Part shown: positions 8,052 to 16,687 of the stretch, piece after piece
How the letters are laid out: each line of letters starts with the position of its first letter
Position numbering within the stretch: position 1 is the stretch's first letter
DNA from: UBA830 sp038146925
Lineage (GTDB): Bacteria; Pseudomonadota; Alphaproteobacteria; MPNO01; UBA830
NCBI GenBank assembly: GCA_038146925.1
Contig: JAYQSP010000006.1
Location: 248,001 to 312,000 of the forward strand
Direction: 5' to 3'
Length of the DNA: 64,000 nt
The notes under the pieces: generated by a model
The model's input: only the letters and a program-made list of their open reading frames with translations
Told to the model about the DNA's origin: nothing
Databases searched by the model: none
Program-made: the position numbers and the translations under genes

Positions 8052-9023
8052 ATGTATTACGACTTCGTACCGATGCCGGAACGCAAGCCGCTCAAATGGC
8101 CAGACGGCAAGCGTCTGGCGATCATCGTCACATTCAATCTCGAATACTGGGATTTCGTACGCGACACCGAGGACGCCTATTATGCCGGCGGCCCCGCCAT
8201 TCTTCCCGACCCCCTGCCCGGCAACGTCGCCGACCTTCCGAACTTCACCTGGCGCGAATACGGCCAGCGCGTCGGCATCTGGCGTCTGTTCGACATCGCA
8301 GAAAAAGCCGGCATCCCGGTCAGTTGCACGATGAACGCGAAGATGGGGCTGGAACGCCCCCAGGCGGTCAAACACTGCGTCAAGATGGGCTGGGAACTGG
8401 TCGCCCACAACTACGTCCAGTCCGACCTGCTGACGAACTACTACTTCGACGAGGAAGGCGAGCGCGAACTCGTCCTCGAAACTCTGAAAGTCTACGAGGA
8501 CGTGGTGGGGAAAAAAGCCACCGGCTGGCTGTCGTCGTCGCTGCGCGGCAACCCGACCACCGCGGATATTCTTGCCGAACAGGGGCTGCTCTACACCACC
8601 GACTACCTGAACGACGATCAGCCTTACCTGATCCACACCGATCACGGTCCGCTGGTCTCGATCCCCTATTCGAACGAGGTCAACGATTTCATGATCTTCA
8701 TGCGCCGCGGCAACACCACCGACGAAGCCGTCGACGTGTTCAAGGAACAGTTCGACACCCTGTACCGCGAAGGCGCCGAGAGCGGCCGGCTGATGAATCT
8801 GGGTCTGCATCCCCATGTGGTCGGTCAGCCCTTCCGCGCCCGCTGCGTGCGTGAATTTATCGAATACGCACAGCAGTTCCCGGATGTCTGGTTCACGACG
8901 CGCGAGGAAATCGCCAAATGGTATATCAAGAACCACGAGAGCCACATCCCGACCAAGCGCCGGAAAGGACGTACGCAGACGCCGGATATTCAGTTAAAGG
9001 GTCGGCAAAAGAAAAAATCCTGA
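8052..9023 (+). CDS. Polysaccharide deacetylase / PuuE-like hydrolase
   Basis: NodB-fold protein of 323 residues without a signal peptide, hence probably cytoplasmic and closer to PuuE-type allantoinase or peptidoglycan-deacetylase relatives than to secreted enzymes. Recognisable parts are the early TFNLEYWDF strand, GWELVAHNYVQSDLL (the H-x3-S/D-type metal region), WLSSSLRGNPTT, and LGLHPHVVGQPFRA late in the protein. The C-terminus is unusually Lys/Arg rich. The ATG at 8052 follows AGGGGA. It is followed directly by a terminator. Confidence 0.85.
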   Translation: MYYDFVPMPERKPLKWPDGKRLAIIVTFNLEYWDFVRDTEDAYYAGGPAILPDPLPGNVADLPNFTWREYGQRVGIWRLFDIAEKAGIPVSCTMNAKMGLERPQAVKHCVKMGWELVAHNYVQSDLLTNYYFDEEGERELVLETLKVYEDVVGKKATGWLSSSLRGNPTTADILAEQGLLYTTDYLNDDQPYLIHTDHGPLVSIPYSNEVNDFMIFMRRGNTTDEAVDVFKEQFDTLYREGAESGRLMNLGLHPHVVGQPFRARCVREFIEYAQQFPDVWFTTREEIAKWYIKNHESHIPTKRRKGRTQTPDIQLKGRQKKKS

Positions 9024-9027
9024 ACAC

Positions 9028-9056
9028 AAAAAAGGCTCCCCGAGGGGAGCCTTTTT
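9028..9056 (+). terminator. Rho-independent terminator after the deacetylase-like gene
   Basis: The stem GGCTCCC/GGGAGCC (9034-9040 / 9045-9051) has an A-run before it and a T-run after it. It can also end the leftward PEP-CTERM gene, whose stop is 25 bases away. Confidence 0.85.
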
Positions 9057-9080
9057 CATGGGAGGTTACTTAACACGTCA

Positions 9081-9797
9081 TTATTTGCGCGACCGGCGGC
9101 GGCGTGCGAAGTGCAGACCGATCAGGCCCAGGCCGAATACGGCGAGGCTACCCGGTTCCGGAACGTCGTTGGTTGTCGTCACGGCTTCGAAGGTGAGGTT
9201 CAGGTCCCAGTGTCCCGACAGGCGCTGGCCATTGGGATCGAGAATGTTCAACCAGACCGAGCCGCCAAATTCGCTGGCATCCTTGGCGTTGGCGCCCTGA
9301 CCCCACTGGAACGAATATCCTCCGGGAACCGGGTCGGCGGGATCGACGGTGTAGGTGACGTTATCGATTTCGATGGTGCCGACGACGTTCTGGAAGAAGT
9401 CGATGTCCGGCGTGTCGGTGTTCTGGTCGTACACGACGCCGTTTTCTGTCTTGTACTTCGCGGTCTCTGCAAAATCGGACAGCGTCAGGTGTATCTCGGC
9501 CTGCAAGCCCTGCGGATTGACGGCGAACCCGTCCAGCGTGCCGCTCCAGTTCAGCGGATCGGCATCGTCGTCGTTGATTACCAGCGTCGTGCCCGGCGAA
9601 ATGTCGTAGTAGTTGCCACAGGACCCGCCGTTTGAGAAATTCTGCTGCCCGGTCCACAGCCCGTGCGGAGCGGTGCCGCAATGCACGACATTCGTGCTCG
9701 ACACCAGATAAACCGTGGATGCCTGGGCCGCACCCGCCGCGCCGGCGGCGACACCCGCCGCGACAACCAATCCCGAAAACCACTTGAACTTAGACAA
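9081..9797 (-). CDS. PEP-CTERM sorting domain protein (exported)
   Basis: Secreted or surface protein of about 238 residues. Residues 1-28 form a signal peptide with an Ala-rich core ending AAQA before STVYL. The C-terminus is a textbook PEP-CTERM signal: VPEPGSLAVFGLGLIGLH followed by an Arg/Lys-rich tail, which an exosortase would cleave. The middle is beta-rich with two cysteines and matches no domain I know. The start is a TTG at 9797, with AGGAGA seven bases upstream; longer starts put non-conserved residues before the signal peptide. No exosortase or EPS gene is in the window. A sigma-54 promoter and an upstream box precede it. Confidence 0.9.
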   Translation of the reverse strand: MSKFKWFSGLVVAAGVAAGAAGAAQASTVYLVSSTNVVHCGTAPHGLWTGQQNFSNGGSCGNYYDISPGTTLVINDDDADPLNWSGTLDGFAVNPQGLQAEIHLTLSDFAETAKYKTENGVVYDQNTDTPDIDFFQNVVGTIEIDNVTYTVDPADPVPGGYSFQWGQGANAKDASEFGGSVWLNILDPNGQRLSGHWDLNLTFEAVTTTNDVPEPGSLAVFGLGLIGLHFARRRRSRK

Positions 9798-9841
9798 CGC
9801 CAACTCTCCTGAGGCAGAATTTCTTATATCGGACGATGCCA

Positions 9842-9858
9842 TGCAATTTCCGTGCCGG
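9842..9858 (-). promoter_or_regulatory. Sigma-54 (-24/-12) promoter of the first PEP-CTERM gene
   Basis: Read on the minus strand, CCGGCACGGAAATTGCA fits YTGGCACGRNNNTTGCW with one mismatch. GG (9856-9855) and GC (9844-9843) are spaced by exactly ten bases. The likely start of transcription is about 34 bases before the TTG start codon. Confidence 0.7.
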
Positions 9859-9870
9859 AAAATTTTCCGG
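9855..9870. promoter_or_regulatory. Perfect 16-bp palindrome overlapping the -24 element
   Basis: CCGGAAAATTTTCCGG is a perfect palindrome whose left end coincides with the -24 GG of the promoter. A second half-site, TTTTTCCGGTG, lies at 9901-9911. It could be a repressor or activator site, or only local symmetry. Confidence 0.4.
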
Positions 9871-9918
9871 TTTGAAACCAATGACTTGGAAGCTCCCCGG
9901 TTTTTCCGGTGCAGAATG

Positions 9919-9934
9919 TGTAAGATTTGCCGAC
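9919..9934 (-). promoter_or_regulatory. Upstream box shared with the second PEP-CTERM gene
   Basis: On the minus strand, GTCGGCAAATCTTACA matches the box at 40469-40484 in 13 of 16 positions. Its centre is about 71 bases upstream of the -24 GG, against about 73 at the other gene. This is the expected place for an enhancer site of a sigma-54 activator. Confidence 0.55.
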
Positions 9935-10112
9935 GCTTGGCCTAATTCAGAATTCTTTCCGGGTCAGCCTTGCATCGCGGCTGCCAACCGATCAAATTAG
10001 GGCCACAGGGAGATAACAAATCTGAACATGCTCCCGCGTGGAATGGGTGGCCGCAAATGCCCGGACCAGAAACTATACGAAACTCCGATAACCATACGGC
10101 TCGACCTTTCAA

Positions 10113-11051
10113 ATGCTGATCCTGCAACAACTCATCAACGGCCTCATGCTCGGCGGTCTTTACGTGATGGTGGCGGTCGCCTTCACGCTGATCATCGGCA
10201 TGCTCAATTTCCTGAACTTCACCATCCCTGCCCTTTTCATGGTAGCCGCCATGATGATGTGGGCGACCATGACGGGAAACCTGCCGTTCGGGAACGAGAC
10301 GCTGCTCGGCGTATTTGGCGAAGCGAACCTTTGGGTCGCGGGCGTGCTGATCGCAATTATCGTGGTCTCGCTGGCCTCTCTGGTGATCGAGCGGTTTACG
10401 TACCGCTACATGAAAGCAAAATACGGGGACGCCACGGAACATGCCCTGCCCCTGGTCAGTTCTCTCGGCTTCCTGATTGCTTTCGAACATACCGTTATCA
10501 GCGCCTGGGGTTCGGATCCGCTGACTGTCGTATCTCCTTTTGGGGACGCAACGTTTAAAATAGGCAGTCTGCTTTTCAGCTACCCACAGGTGATCAGCCT
10601 CGTCCTGTCGTTAGGTATTGTGTTTACGCTGAACTACATCATCCGCCGCACGAAGCTCGGGCGTGCGCTCCGGTCGATCGCGGAACGACCCGAAACGGCG
10701 ACGCTGATGGGTGTCGACGTCCTGCGCATCGTGCCGATCGTCTATGTGATCACAGGGCTGCTTTGTGCGATTTCCGGCGTTCTTTTCACGATTAATTACA
10801 CGACCGTGGATGCCTATATCGGCGACACCGTCGCCACGGTCGCCATTGCCGGAATGGTGCTTGGCGGCCTCGGCAACGTTTGGGGAGCCGTGATCGGAGG
10901 ACTGATGGTCGGCATCATCGAGGTCTTCTCGATCTATATCGTGGGGGCCGATTTCGTAAAAGTCCCGATTTGGGGGCTGCTCCTGATTATTCTTATCTTC
11001 AAACCGACCGGCCTGTTCGGTCACTCCGCCATCGGCAAAGGGAAATTCTGA
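10113..11051 (+). CDS. livH: ABC transporter permease, LivH type (branched-chain amino acid family)
   Basis: Inner-membrane permease of 312 residues with about eight hydrophobic helices. LINGLMLGGLYVMVAVAFTL at the N-terminus and a late AGMVLGGLGNVWGAVIGGL loop are typical of the LivH family (the EAA-like coupling region). It opens a five-gene operon (permease, permease, ATPase, ATPase, binding protein). The family imports branched-chain amino acids, amides, urea or aromatic acids, so the substrate is not fixed by this gene. Confidence 0.93.
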   Translation: MLILQQLINGLMLGGLYVMVAVAFTLIIGMLNFLNFTIPALFMVAAMMMWATMTGNLPFGNETLLGVFGEANLWVAGVLIAIIVVSLASLVIERFTYRYMKAKYGDATEHALPLVSSLGFLIAFEHTVISAWGSDPLTVVSPFGDATFKIGSLLFSYPQVISLVLSLGIVFTLNYIIRRTKLGRALRSIAERPETATLMGVDVLRIVPIVYVITGLLCAISGVLFTINYTTVDAYIGDTVATVAIAGMVLGGLGNVWGAVIGGLMVGIIEVFSIYIVGADFVKVPIWGLLLIILIFKPTGLFGHSAIGKGKF

Positions 11052-11052
11052 G

Positions 11053-11946
11053 ATGAGCGGTTATCTCGAATCACAGCTCATCATTCTGTGCCTCAGCATC
11101 ATCTACGCCTATGGCATTTTCCTGCCAGCGGCTTCCGGCCAGTTGAATCTGGGCGCGGCCGGATTCATCACCCTGGGCGCTTATGCCAGCGGATGGTTCA
11201 ACCTGTCCGACGGGCTGGGCGTTTCAATGCCGCTGAGCGTGGTGATGGCCATGCTGTTTACCGGCGCCATCAGTTTCGCGATCGCCTTTCCGATCCTCCG
11301 GACGCGTGGCGTTTACATGGTGCTGGCAACCTTCGCCTTTGCCGAGGTCGTGTCCGGCCTGACCATCAACATGGAATTCCTGGGCGCCGCGGCCGGCATG
11401 CCGGTGGACGATCATGCCGCCGTGGAAATTGTGGTCATCGCTGCCATCGGCGTTACGCTTTTCAGTTTTTATTTCATGTCGACCCGTCTCGGTCTCGCGT
11501 TGCGATCCATCCACGACGACGAAAGCGTATCGGTCCTGTTCGGCGTGAACGTGCGTCTCGCAAAAGTTGCCGCGTTTACCGTCGGCGGGATGCTGATGGG
11601 TCTGGGCGGCGCGATGTACGGGCATCATTACAACTACATCGAAGCGCAGGCTTTCAACGTTCTTTTGAGCATCTACATCCTGCTGTATGTGCTGCTCGGC
11701 GGAACCCAGACGGCCTGGGGGCCGCTGGTCGGCGCGATATTTTTCACCGTGGTTCCCGAACTGATCCGCAATCTCGCCATCGAGATCGGCTCCGACTGGC
11801 TGGCGGACAGCCGCTTCATTTTCTTCGGCGCCTTTATCGTTCTGATGATGGTGATCCGTCCTGAGGGCGTCGTAACGAGAACCATGCAGGATCGCGTCGC
11901 ATCGGCTTTGGCCGGGCGGCGGAAAGACACCGGCGAAACGGAGTAA
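11053..11946 (+). CDS. livM: ABC transporter permease, LivM type
   Basis: Second permease of the importer, 297 residues, multi-spanning. SGQLNLGAAGFITLGAYASG near residues 28-47 is the LivM hallmark. RSIHDDESVSVLFGVNVRLAK is the cytoplasmic loop that meets the ATPase. The gene starts one base after the livH stop, so the two are coupled. It is at the short end for LivM, lacking the long N-terminal extension of the E. coli protein. Confidence 0.93.
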   Translation: MSGYLESQLIILCLSIIYAYGIFLPAASGQLNLGAAGFITLGAYASGWFNLSDGLGVSMPLSVVMAMLFTGAISFAIAFPILRTRGVYMVLATFAFAEVVSGLTINMEFLGAAAGMPVDDHAAVEIVVIAAIGVTLFSFYFMSTRLGLALRSIHDDESVSVLFGVNVRLAKVAAFTVGGMLMGLGGAMYGHHYNYIEAQAFNVLLSIYILLYVLLGGTQTAWGPLVGAIFFTVVPELIRNLAIEIGSDWLADSRFIFFGAFIVLMMVIRPEGVVTRTMQDRVASALAGRRKDTGETE

Positions 11947-11952
11947 GCGGCG

Positions 11953-12744
11953 ATGTCAGACAACGTACTCAACATAACCGGCATCCAGAAAAACTTCGGC
12001 GGCCTGAAAGTCATCGACGACGTCTCCATGGACGTCCGGCGTGGCAGCCGCACCGCCCTTATCGGACCGAACGGGGCTGGTAAAACCACCGTGTTTAATT
12101 TGCTGACGGGTGTCTATCCCATCGATCAGGGTTCTATCGTTCTGGACGGGATGGAGATTTCGCAAATTCCATCTCAGGACCGGGTCATCCACGGAATGTC
12201 CCGCAGTTTTCAGAACATCCGCCTGATGCCGCATTTGTCGACCATCGAGAACGTGATGCTGGGCCAGCATGCCCGGGCGCGGTCCTTGGGCAATCTGATG
12301 TTCCCGCTGGGCATGCTGTCTAAAAACAAATGGCGACAGGAAGCCGAGGACGCGCTTCATAACGCCGGCATCGGCAGCTATCCCGGTGAGGTCGTCGCCA
12401 ATCTGCCCTACGGGGTTCAGAAACGTATCGAGGTCGTCCGCGCCCTTGTCTCGCGACCGAAACTGTTGCTTCTCGACGAACCGGCGGCGGGCCTGAATGA
12501 AGTGGAAACCCGTCAGCTTCAGGAATTGCTGGAGCAGGTCTCCCAGTCAGGCGTGACGATACTGGTCGTGGAACACGACATGCATTTCGTGCGAAACCTG
12601 TGCGATCACGTGGTCGTCCTCAATTTCGGCCAGAAGATATTCGAGGGGACTCCGGAAGAAGTTCATCAGAACCCCGCCGTGCTGGAGGCCTATCTCGGGC
12701 GCGAAGATTCTCAACCGGCAAAAGAGACCTCCGATGCTTCTTGA
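11953..12744 (+). CDS. livG: ABC transporter ATP-binding protein, LivG type
   Basis: Cytoplasmic ATPase of 263 residues that drives the LivHM channel with LivF. Walker A is GPNGAGKTTVFNLLTG at about residue 37. The signature is the LivG-type NLPYGVQKRIEVVRALV, and Walker B is LLLLDEPAAGLNE. It starts six bases after livM and overlaps livF by 11 bases. Confidence 0.95.
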   Translation: MSDNVLNITGIQKNFGGLKVIDDVSMDVRRGSRTALIGPNGAGKTTVFNLLTGVYPIDQGSIVLDGMEISQIPSQDRVIHGMSRSFQNIRLMPHLSTIENVMLGQHARARSLGNLMFPLGMLSKNKWRQEAEDALHNAGIGSYPGEVVANLPYGVQKRIEVVRALVSRPKLLLLDEPAAGLNEVETRQLQELLEQVSQSGVTILVVEHDMHFVRNLCDHVVVLNFGQKIFEGTPEEVHQNPAVLEAYLGREDSQPAKETSDAS

Positions 12745-13432
12745 CGCAAAGGGCATAAACGTCCGCTATGGGCGAAATCACGCGGTTCGCGATGTCGACA
12801 TCTCCCTTGAAGAGGGCGAAATCATCACCGTGCTGGGTGCCAATGGCGCCGGTAAAAGTTCGCTCCTGAAAGCCCTGTCCGGAACCGAGAAAGCGGACGG
12901 CAGCATCTTTTTCGATGGCGAAGATATCACCGGCTGGTCGGCGCCGCGCCGTGTGCAGGCGGGAATGGTTCTGGTTCCGGAAGGCCGCCAGATTTTCGTC
13001 AGCCTGACGGTTCACGAAAATCTTCTTATGGGCGCGTATTGCCGGACGGACGACGTGACCGCGGAAACCGATGCGATCTACGACCGTTTTCCCAATCTCG
13101 CCGAACGCCGGCACATGCTCGCCTCGGTGCTGTCCGGCGGTGAACAACAGATGCTTGCCATCGGCCGTGCGATGCTGGCCAAACCGAAACTCATGATGCT
13201 GGACGAGCCCTCTCTGGGACTGAGTCCGATCCTCGTCTCGCAGCTTTTCGGTCTGATCGAGGACCTGAACCGCGAGGGATTGACCATGATCCTGGTCGAA
13301 CAGAACACCAATATGGCTCTCGCGACCGCCAAACGCGGATACGTGCTGGAACTGGGCGCGGTCGCGCTTTCAGGGTCCTCATCCGACCTGATGAACGACA
13401 GCCGCCTAGAAGAAGCCTATCTTGGCGGCTGA
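12734..13432 (+). CDS. livF: ABC transporter ATP-binding protein, LivF type
   Basis: Second ATPase of the importer, 232 residues. Walker A is GANGAGKSSLLKALSG, the signature is LSGGEQQMLAIGRAM, and Walker B is LMMLDEPSLGLSP. VPEGRQIFVSLTVHENLLMG is the LivF-specific Q-loop region. Overlap with livG indicates translational coupling; the binding-protein gene follows after about 50 bases. Confidence 0.95.
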   Translation: MLLDAKGINVRYGRNHAVRDVDISLEEGEIITVLGANGAGKSSLLKALSGTEKADGSIFFDGEDITGWSAPRRVQAGMVLVPEGRQIFVSLTVHENLLMGAYCRTDDVTAETDAIYDRFPNLAERRHMLASVLSGGEQQMLAIGRAMLAKPKLMMLDEPSLGLSPILVSQLFGLIEDLNREGLTMILVEQNTNMALATAKRGYVLELGAVALSGSSSDLMNDSRLEEAYLGG

Positions 13433-13484
13433 TTTCGGGCTATTTTCAACCGACAAACAGACAGGGAAAGAAGGAGTTAGTAAA

Positions 13485-14687
13485 ATGAAACGCATACTCA
13501 GAGCGTCAATGCTCGGTGCCGGCGCGCTGGCTGCCTGCCTATTCATGGGACCGGCGCCCGCCACAGCCGCCGACGAAATCGTCATCGGTCTCAGCTACGG
13601 CCGCACGGGTCTGTACTCGACCATCAACAAGACGACCGAGGTCGCCGTCGATATCGCCGCGGCCGAAATCAACGCAGCCGGCGGCATCAACGGCAAGAAG
13701 GTCCGCATCGTCAAATTCGATACCGCGGGCGATCCGAAGCAGGCGGTTGTGGCCGTTCGCAAGTTCGCACGCGACGACAAGGCGCTGGCGGTCATCGGAC
13801 CGTTTTCGTCGAGCGAGGCGCGCGTCGCCTTCGCCGCTGGCGAACGTGAAAAGATCGTTCAGATCCCGAACGCCTCGTCGGCGCCGAAACTGGCGGACAA
13901 GTTCGCCTATGCGTTCCGCATGACGGAGAGCGAATACATCCAGATGCTGCGCGTCGTGAAGACGCTCAAAGCACGGAATGCGCTGAAGAAATCGATCGCG
14001 ATTATGTACGGCACGGATGACGTCGTCTCGAAGGCCGTCGGTCTGTTCATCATGAAGCCGATTTTCGAGAAAGAGAAAATCGATATCAGCGGACCTTACG
14101 GCTTCTCGCTGAAAGCATTCGACGTGGCGCCGCAGGTTTCCCAGCTCAAGGGCAAGGAACTCGACTATATCGGTGTCGCCACCATTACCGGCCCGGCGAT
14201 CCGCGTGCTGAAGGAACTGCGTCGTCAGGGTATCAACGCTCCCCTCATTGGCGGCCAGATCTGGGCTGACCCGGAAATCATCGAAGGCTTCGCCGGTCTC
14301 GGCGACGGGTCCGTGTTTGCCACTTATTTCTTCTACGACCGCAACGACAAGTCGCGGGAATTCACGAAGAAATTCGTGGAAGGTGCGGCCAAACTCGGGA
14401 TCACGAAGCCGTTTCCCCATCACGTCGACGTCAGCGCTTATGACACGATGTATGTGCTGAAGAAGGCAATGGAAACGGCCAAGGTCACCGGCGACCCGTC
14501 CAAGGTCGTCGCAGAACGTGCAGCTATTCGCGACACGCTCGGCACCCTCACCTACGACAACCTGGTGATCGGCGACGGAATCTGCTTCGACAAGGTCGGA
14601 GATGCCCAGCTGCCGGGTTACATCCTGACCATGAAAGACAAGAAATGGTCCATGCTGGAAGCGCATGCGCCGCTTCCCTGCAAATAA
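13485..14687 (+). CDS. Periplasmic substrate-binding protein of the Liv-type importer
   Basis: Type I periplasmic binding protein of 400 residues (family of LivJ, AmiC and UrtA). A signal peptide of about 28 residues ends in PATAAD. The mature part opens with IVIGLSYGRTGLYS, as the Peripla_BP_6 family does, followed by AAEINAAGGINGKKVRI and VIGPFSSSEARVAF. The ATG follows AAGGAG. As the last gene of the operon it should define ligand specificity, which cannot be read from sequence. Branched-chain amino acids are only one of several options. Confidence 0.9.
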   Translation: MKRILRASMLGAGALAACLFMGPAPATAADEIVIGLSYGRTGLYSTINKTTEVAVDIAAAEINAAGGINGKKVRIVKFDTAGDPKQAVVAVRKFARDDKALAVIGPFSSSEARVAFAAGEREKIVQIPNASSAPKLADKFAYAFRMTESEYIQMLRVVKTLKARNALKKSIAIMYGTDDVVSKAVGLFIMKPIFEKEKIDISGPYGFSLKAFDVAPQVSQLKGKELDYIGVATITGPAIRVLKELRRQGINAPLIGGQIWADPEIIEGFAGLGDGSVFATYFFYDRNDKSREFTKKFVEGAAKLGITKPFPHHVDVSAYDTMYVLKKAMETAKVTGDPSKVVAERAAIRDTLGTLTYDNLVIGDGICFDKVGDAQLPGYILTMKDKKWSMLEAHAPLPCK

Positions 14688-14715
14688 CGAACGGCCCTGA
14701 CGGGCCGCTACCGGG

Positions 14716-14743
14716 AAAAGCGGGGCTTCGGCCCCGCTTTTTT
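14716..14743 (+). terminator. Rho-independent terminator of the liv operon
   Basis: The nine-bp stem AAGCGGGGC/GCCCCGCTT (14718-14726 / 14731-14739) is closed by a TTCG tetraloop and followed by a T-run. A smaller hairpin (CGGCCCTGACGGGCCG) lies just upstream at about 14692-14707. Confidence 0.9.
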
Positions 14744-14758
14744 CATGTCCGGCCTGTT

Positions 14759-15520
14759 CTAAATCCCGACGATGGTCGCGCCGCCATTGGGCGACAGAAC
14801 CTGACCGGTCATGAAATCCGTCTCGTCTGACGCCAGCCAGGCAACCGCCCAGGAAATATCGTTCAGCGTCCCGATGCGTCCCATGGGGATATCCTCCGCC
14901 ATGCCCTCGATCCGGTCCTTGCCGATGGAATTCAGCGTCATGTCTGTTTCGATAATACCCGGCGCCACCGCGTTGACGGCGATGTTCCACGGCGCAAGTT
15001 CCCGCGCCCAGGATTTCACGAAACCCGACAGTGCCGATTTACACGCCGCGTAGTGCGACGCAAACGCCGCGCCGCCCATCGCGAAATTCGACGATATGTT
15101 GATGATCTTGCCGTAACGGCGTTCCTTCATGCCGGGTACGACGGCCTGTGTAGCGAAGAACGATCCTTTCATGTTCACTGCCACCATGGCGTCGAATGTC
15201 GCTTCGTCGATGTCCTCTATCGCCAGCCCCTGCCCGCCGATGCCGGCATTGTTGACCAGGATATCCACCGGACCGATTGCATTCGCCGCGGTCGCGATGG
15301 CTGCCTGTAGGGCCGGCACGTCGGTTACATCCGTCGCTACGGCATGCGCCCTGGCGCCGATCTGCCCTGCGGTTTCCTCCGCCGCGTCCTGGTAGCGATC
15401 CAGCACGATCACGGCCGCACCGCGCGAAGCCAGCATGACGGCATGATTGCGACCCATTCCGCCGCCCGCGCCCGTCACCAGTGCGACTTTGCCGTCGAGT
15501 GAATTATCCGAACTATCCAT
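14759..15520 (-). CDS. SDR family oxidoreductase (FabG-like)
   Basis: Classical short-chain dehydrogenase of 253 residues. The NAD(P) loop is TGAGGGMGRNHA near residue 17, followed by the NNAGIGG segment. The active site is NISSNFAMGG (Ser) with HYAACKSAL (Tyr-x3-Lys), and PG-type substrate-loop residues (VAPGIIETDM) follow. A strong GGGGGAG Shine-Dalgarno precedes the ATG. It is divergent from the AbrB-like/kinase/enolase operon and might be connected to it, but the family is too broad to name a substrate. Confidence 0.92.
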   Translation of the reverse strand: MDSSDNSLDGKVALVTGAGGGMGRNHAVMLASRGAAVIVLDRYQDAAEETAGQIGARAHAVATDVTDVPALQAAIATAANAIGPVDILVNNAGIGGQGLAIEDIDEATFDAMVAVNMKGSFFATQAVVPGMKERRYGKIINISSNFAMGGAAFASHYAACKSALSGFVKSWARELAPWNIAVNAVAPGIIETDMTLNSIGKDRIEGMAEDIPMGRIGTLNDISWAVAWLASDETDFMTGQVLSPNGGATIVGI

Positions 15521-15595
15521 CGTGTCTCTCCCCCTTGTCCGCCTACTATGGCGAGATCGGCGCGCGGATCAATCGGGTTTGACAGGCAAACCGCC

Positions 15596-16687
15596 ATGGC
15601 TTCTAACCGCTCCATGAAACGTGTGACCGAAACCGTCCGGGATATCCTGTGCAATTCACCCACAATCGCGCTGGCGGTACTGGGCGGGTGGCTGTTCTCG
15701 CTTGTCGACGCCCCGCTGCCGTGGTTCTTCGGATCGCTGTTCTTCGTCGCCGGCGTGAATCTGGCGGGCCGCGACATTCGGGGACCTCGCGGCATCCGCC
15801 AGACGGGCCAGATTTTCATCGGCACAACGATCGGGCTTTACTTCACACCCACGGTGGCCGCGATCGTCGCCTCCCACCTGCCCTGGATGGTCGTGGTTGC
15901 GGTTCTCTCCATTGCGCTGGGCGGCGTCGGCGCGCTGATCCTCTGGCGGGTCGCCCGGGTCGACAGTGCGACTGCGTTTTTCGGCAACGTTCCGGGCGGC
16001 ATGGCCGAGATGCTCGCCCAGGGCGACAGGTTCGGCGCACAGCCTGTGCCGCTGACGATCTCACAGCTGACACGCGTGACAATCGTCATCCTGTCGATCC
16101 CGCCGGCGCTGACGTTCTTCGGCGAGACGGGCGACGATATTTTCGTGCCGCTGGCGGCAACAGTCGATTACGCGGGGCTTGCCCTCCTTCTGGCCTGCTG
16201 TACTGCCTCGTCACTCGCCCTCTATCGCATCCGGCTACCCAATTGCTGGATGCTGGGCGCCTGTATTTTCGCCAGTCTGCTGACCGTCTTCGAGTTCACG
16301 TTATCCGCCATGCCGCGCGACCTGCTCAGCGCGGCGCAGGTTTTCATCGGGATCGCACTGGGCGAACGGTTCGAACGGAGCGCCATGACGACCGCGCCCC
16401 GGGTCATCCTGGGTTCGGCGATCACGACGCTCATTATGATGGCGGTCGCCCTGATCCTGGCCGTGCTCATCGCCCGGGAGACCGATATCGTGGCCACCGC
16501 CATGATAGCCGCCACCGCGCCGGGCGGGCTGGCCGAGATGAGCCTTACCGCCGCTGTGCTTAATCTCGGCGTGCCGCTCGTGACCGCCTATCATATTATT
16601 CGCATTATCATGATTACGCTGTTCACCCTGCCCGCCTACCGGATCATCGAACGAGTGTTTCTAAGCCGCGGAGACACAGCGGCATGA
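15596..16687 (+). CDS. AbrB-type integral membrane protein (TIGR03082-like duplication)
   Basis: Multi-spanning inner-membrane protein of about 364 residues. An internal duplication is visible as two matching motifs, FFGNVPGGMAEMLAQG and ATAPGGLAEMSLTAAV, the signature of the 'AbrB family / ammonia monooxygenase' membrane proteins. This name is historical: it is neither a DNA-binding AbrB nor an AMO. The start is uncertain (ATGs at 15548, 15596 and 15614 are all in frame). Its stop overlaps the start of the kinase gene (ATGA). The context suggests a transporter for the substrate of the following catabolic genes. Confidence 0.82.
   Translation: MASNRSMKRVTETVRDILCNSPTIALAVLGGWLFSLVDAPLPWFFGSLFFVAGVNLAGRDIRGPRGIRQTGQIFIGTTIGLYFTPTVAAIVASHLPWMVVVAVLSIALGGVGALILWRVARVDSATAFFGNVPGGMAEMLAQGDRFGAQPVPLTISQLTRVTIVILSIPPALTFFGETGDDIFVPLAATVDYAGLALLLACCTASSLALYRIRLPNCWMLGACIFASLLTVFEFTLSAMPRDLLSAAQVFIGIALGERFERSAMTTAPRVILGSAITTLIMMAVALILAVLIARETDIVATAMIAATAPGGLAEMSLTAAVLNLGVPLVTAYHIIRIIMITLFTLPAYRIIERVFLSRGDTAA

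Larger units (their letters stand above)
9798..10112. other. Divergent intergenic region between PEP-CTERM gene and liv operon
   Basis: This 315-base stretch holds the sigma-54 promoter, palindrome and upstream box described separately on the left. The right half must hold the livH promoter, but I see no convincing -35/-10 pair. AGGGAGATAAC near 10010 is not placed to serve livH. No small gene is convincing here. Confidence 0.6.

Noticed and set aside
15596..16687. AbrB transcription factor or ammonia monooxygenase
   Set aside because: The protein is a multi-spanning membrane protein with the PGGxAEM duplication; both names are legacy labels of that family.
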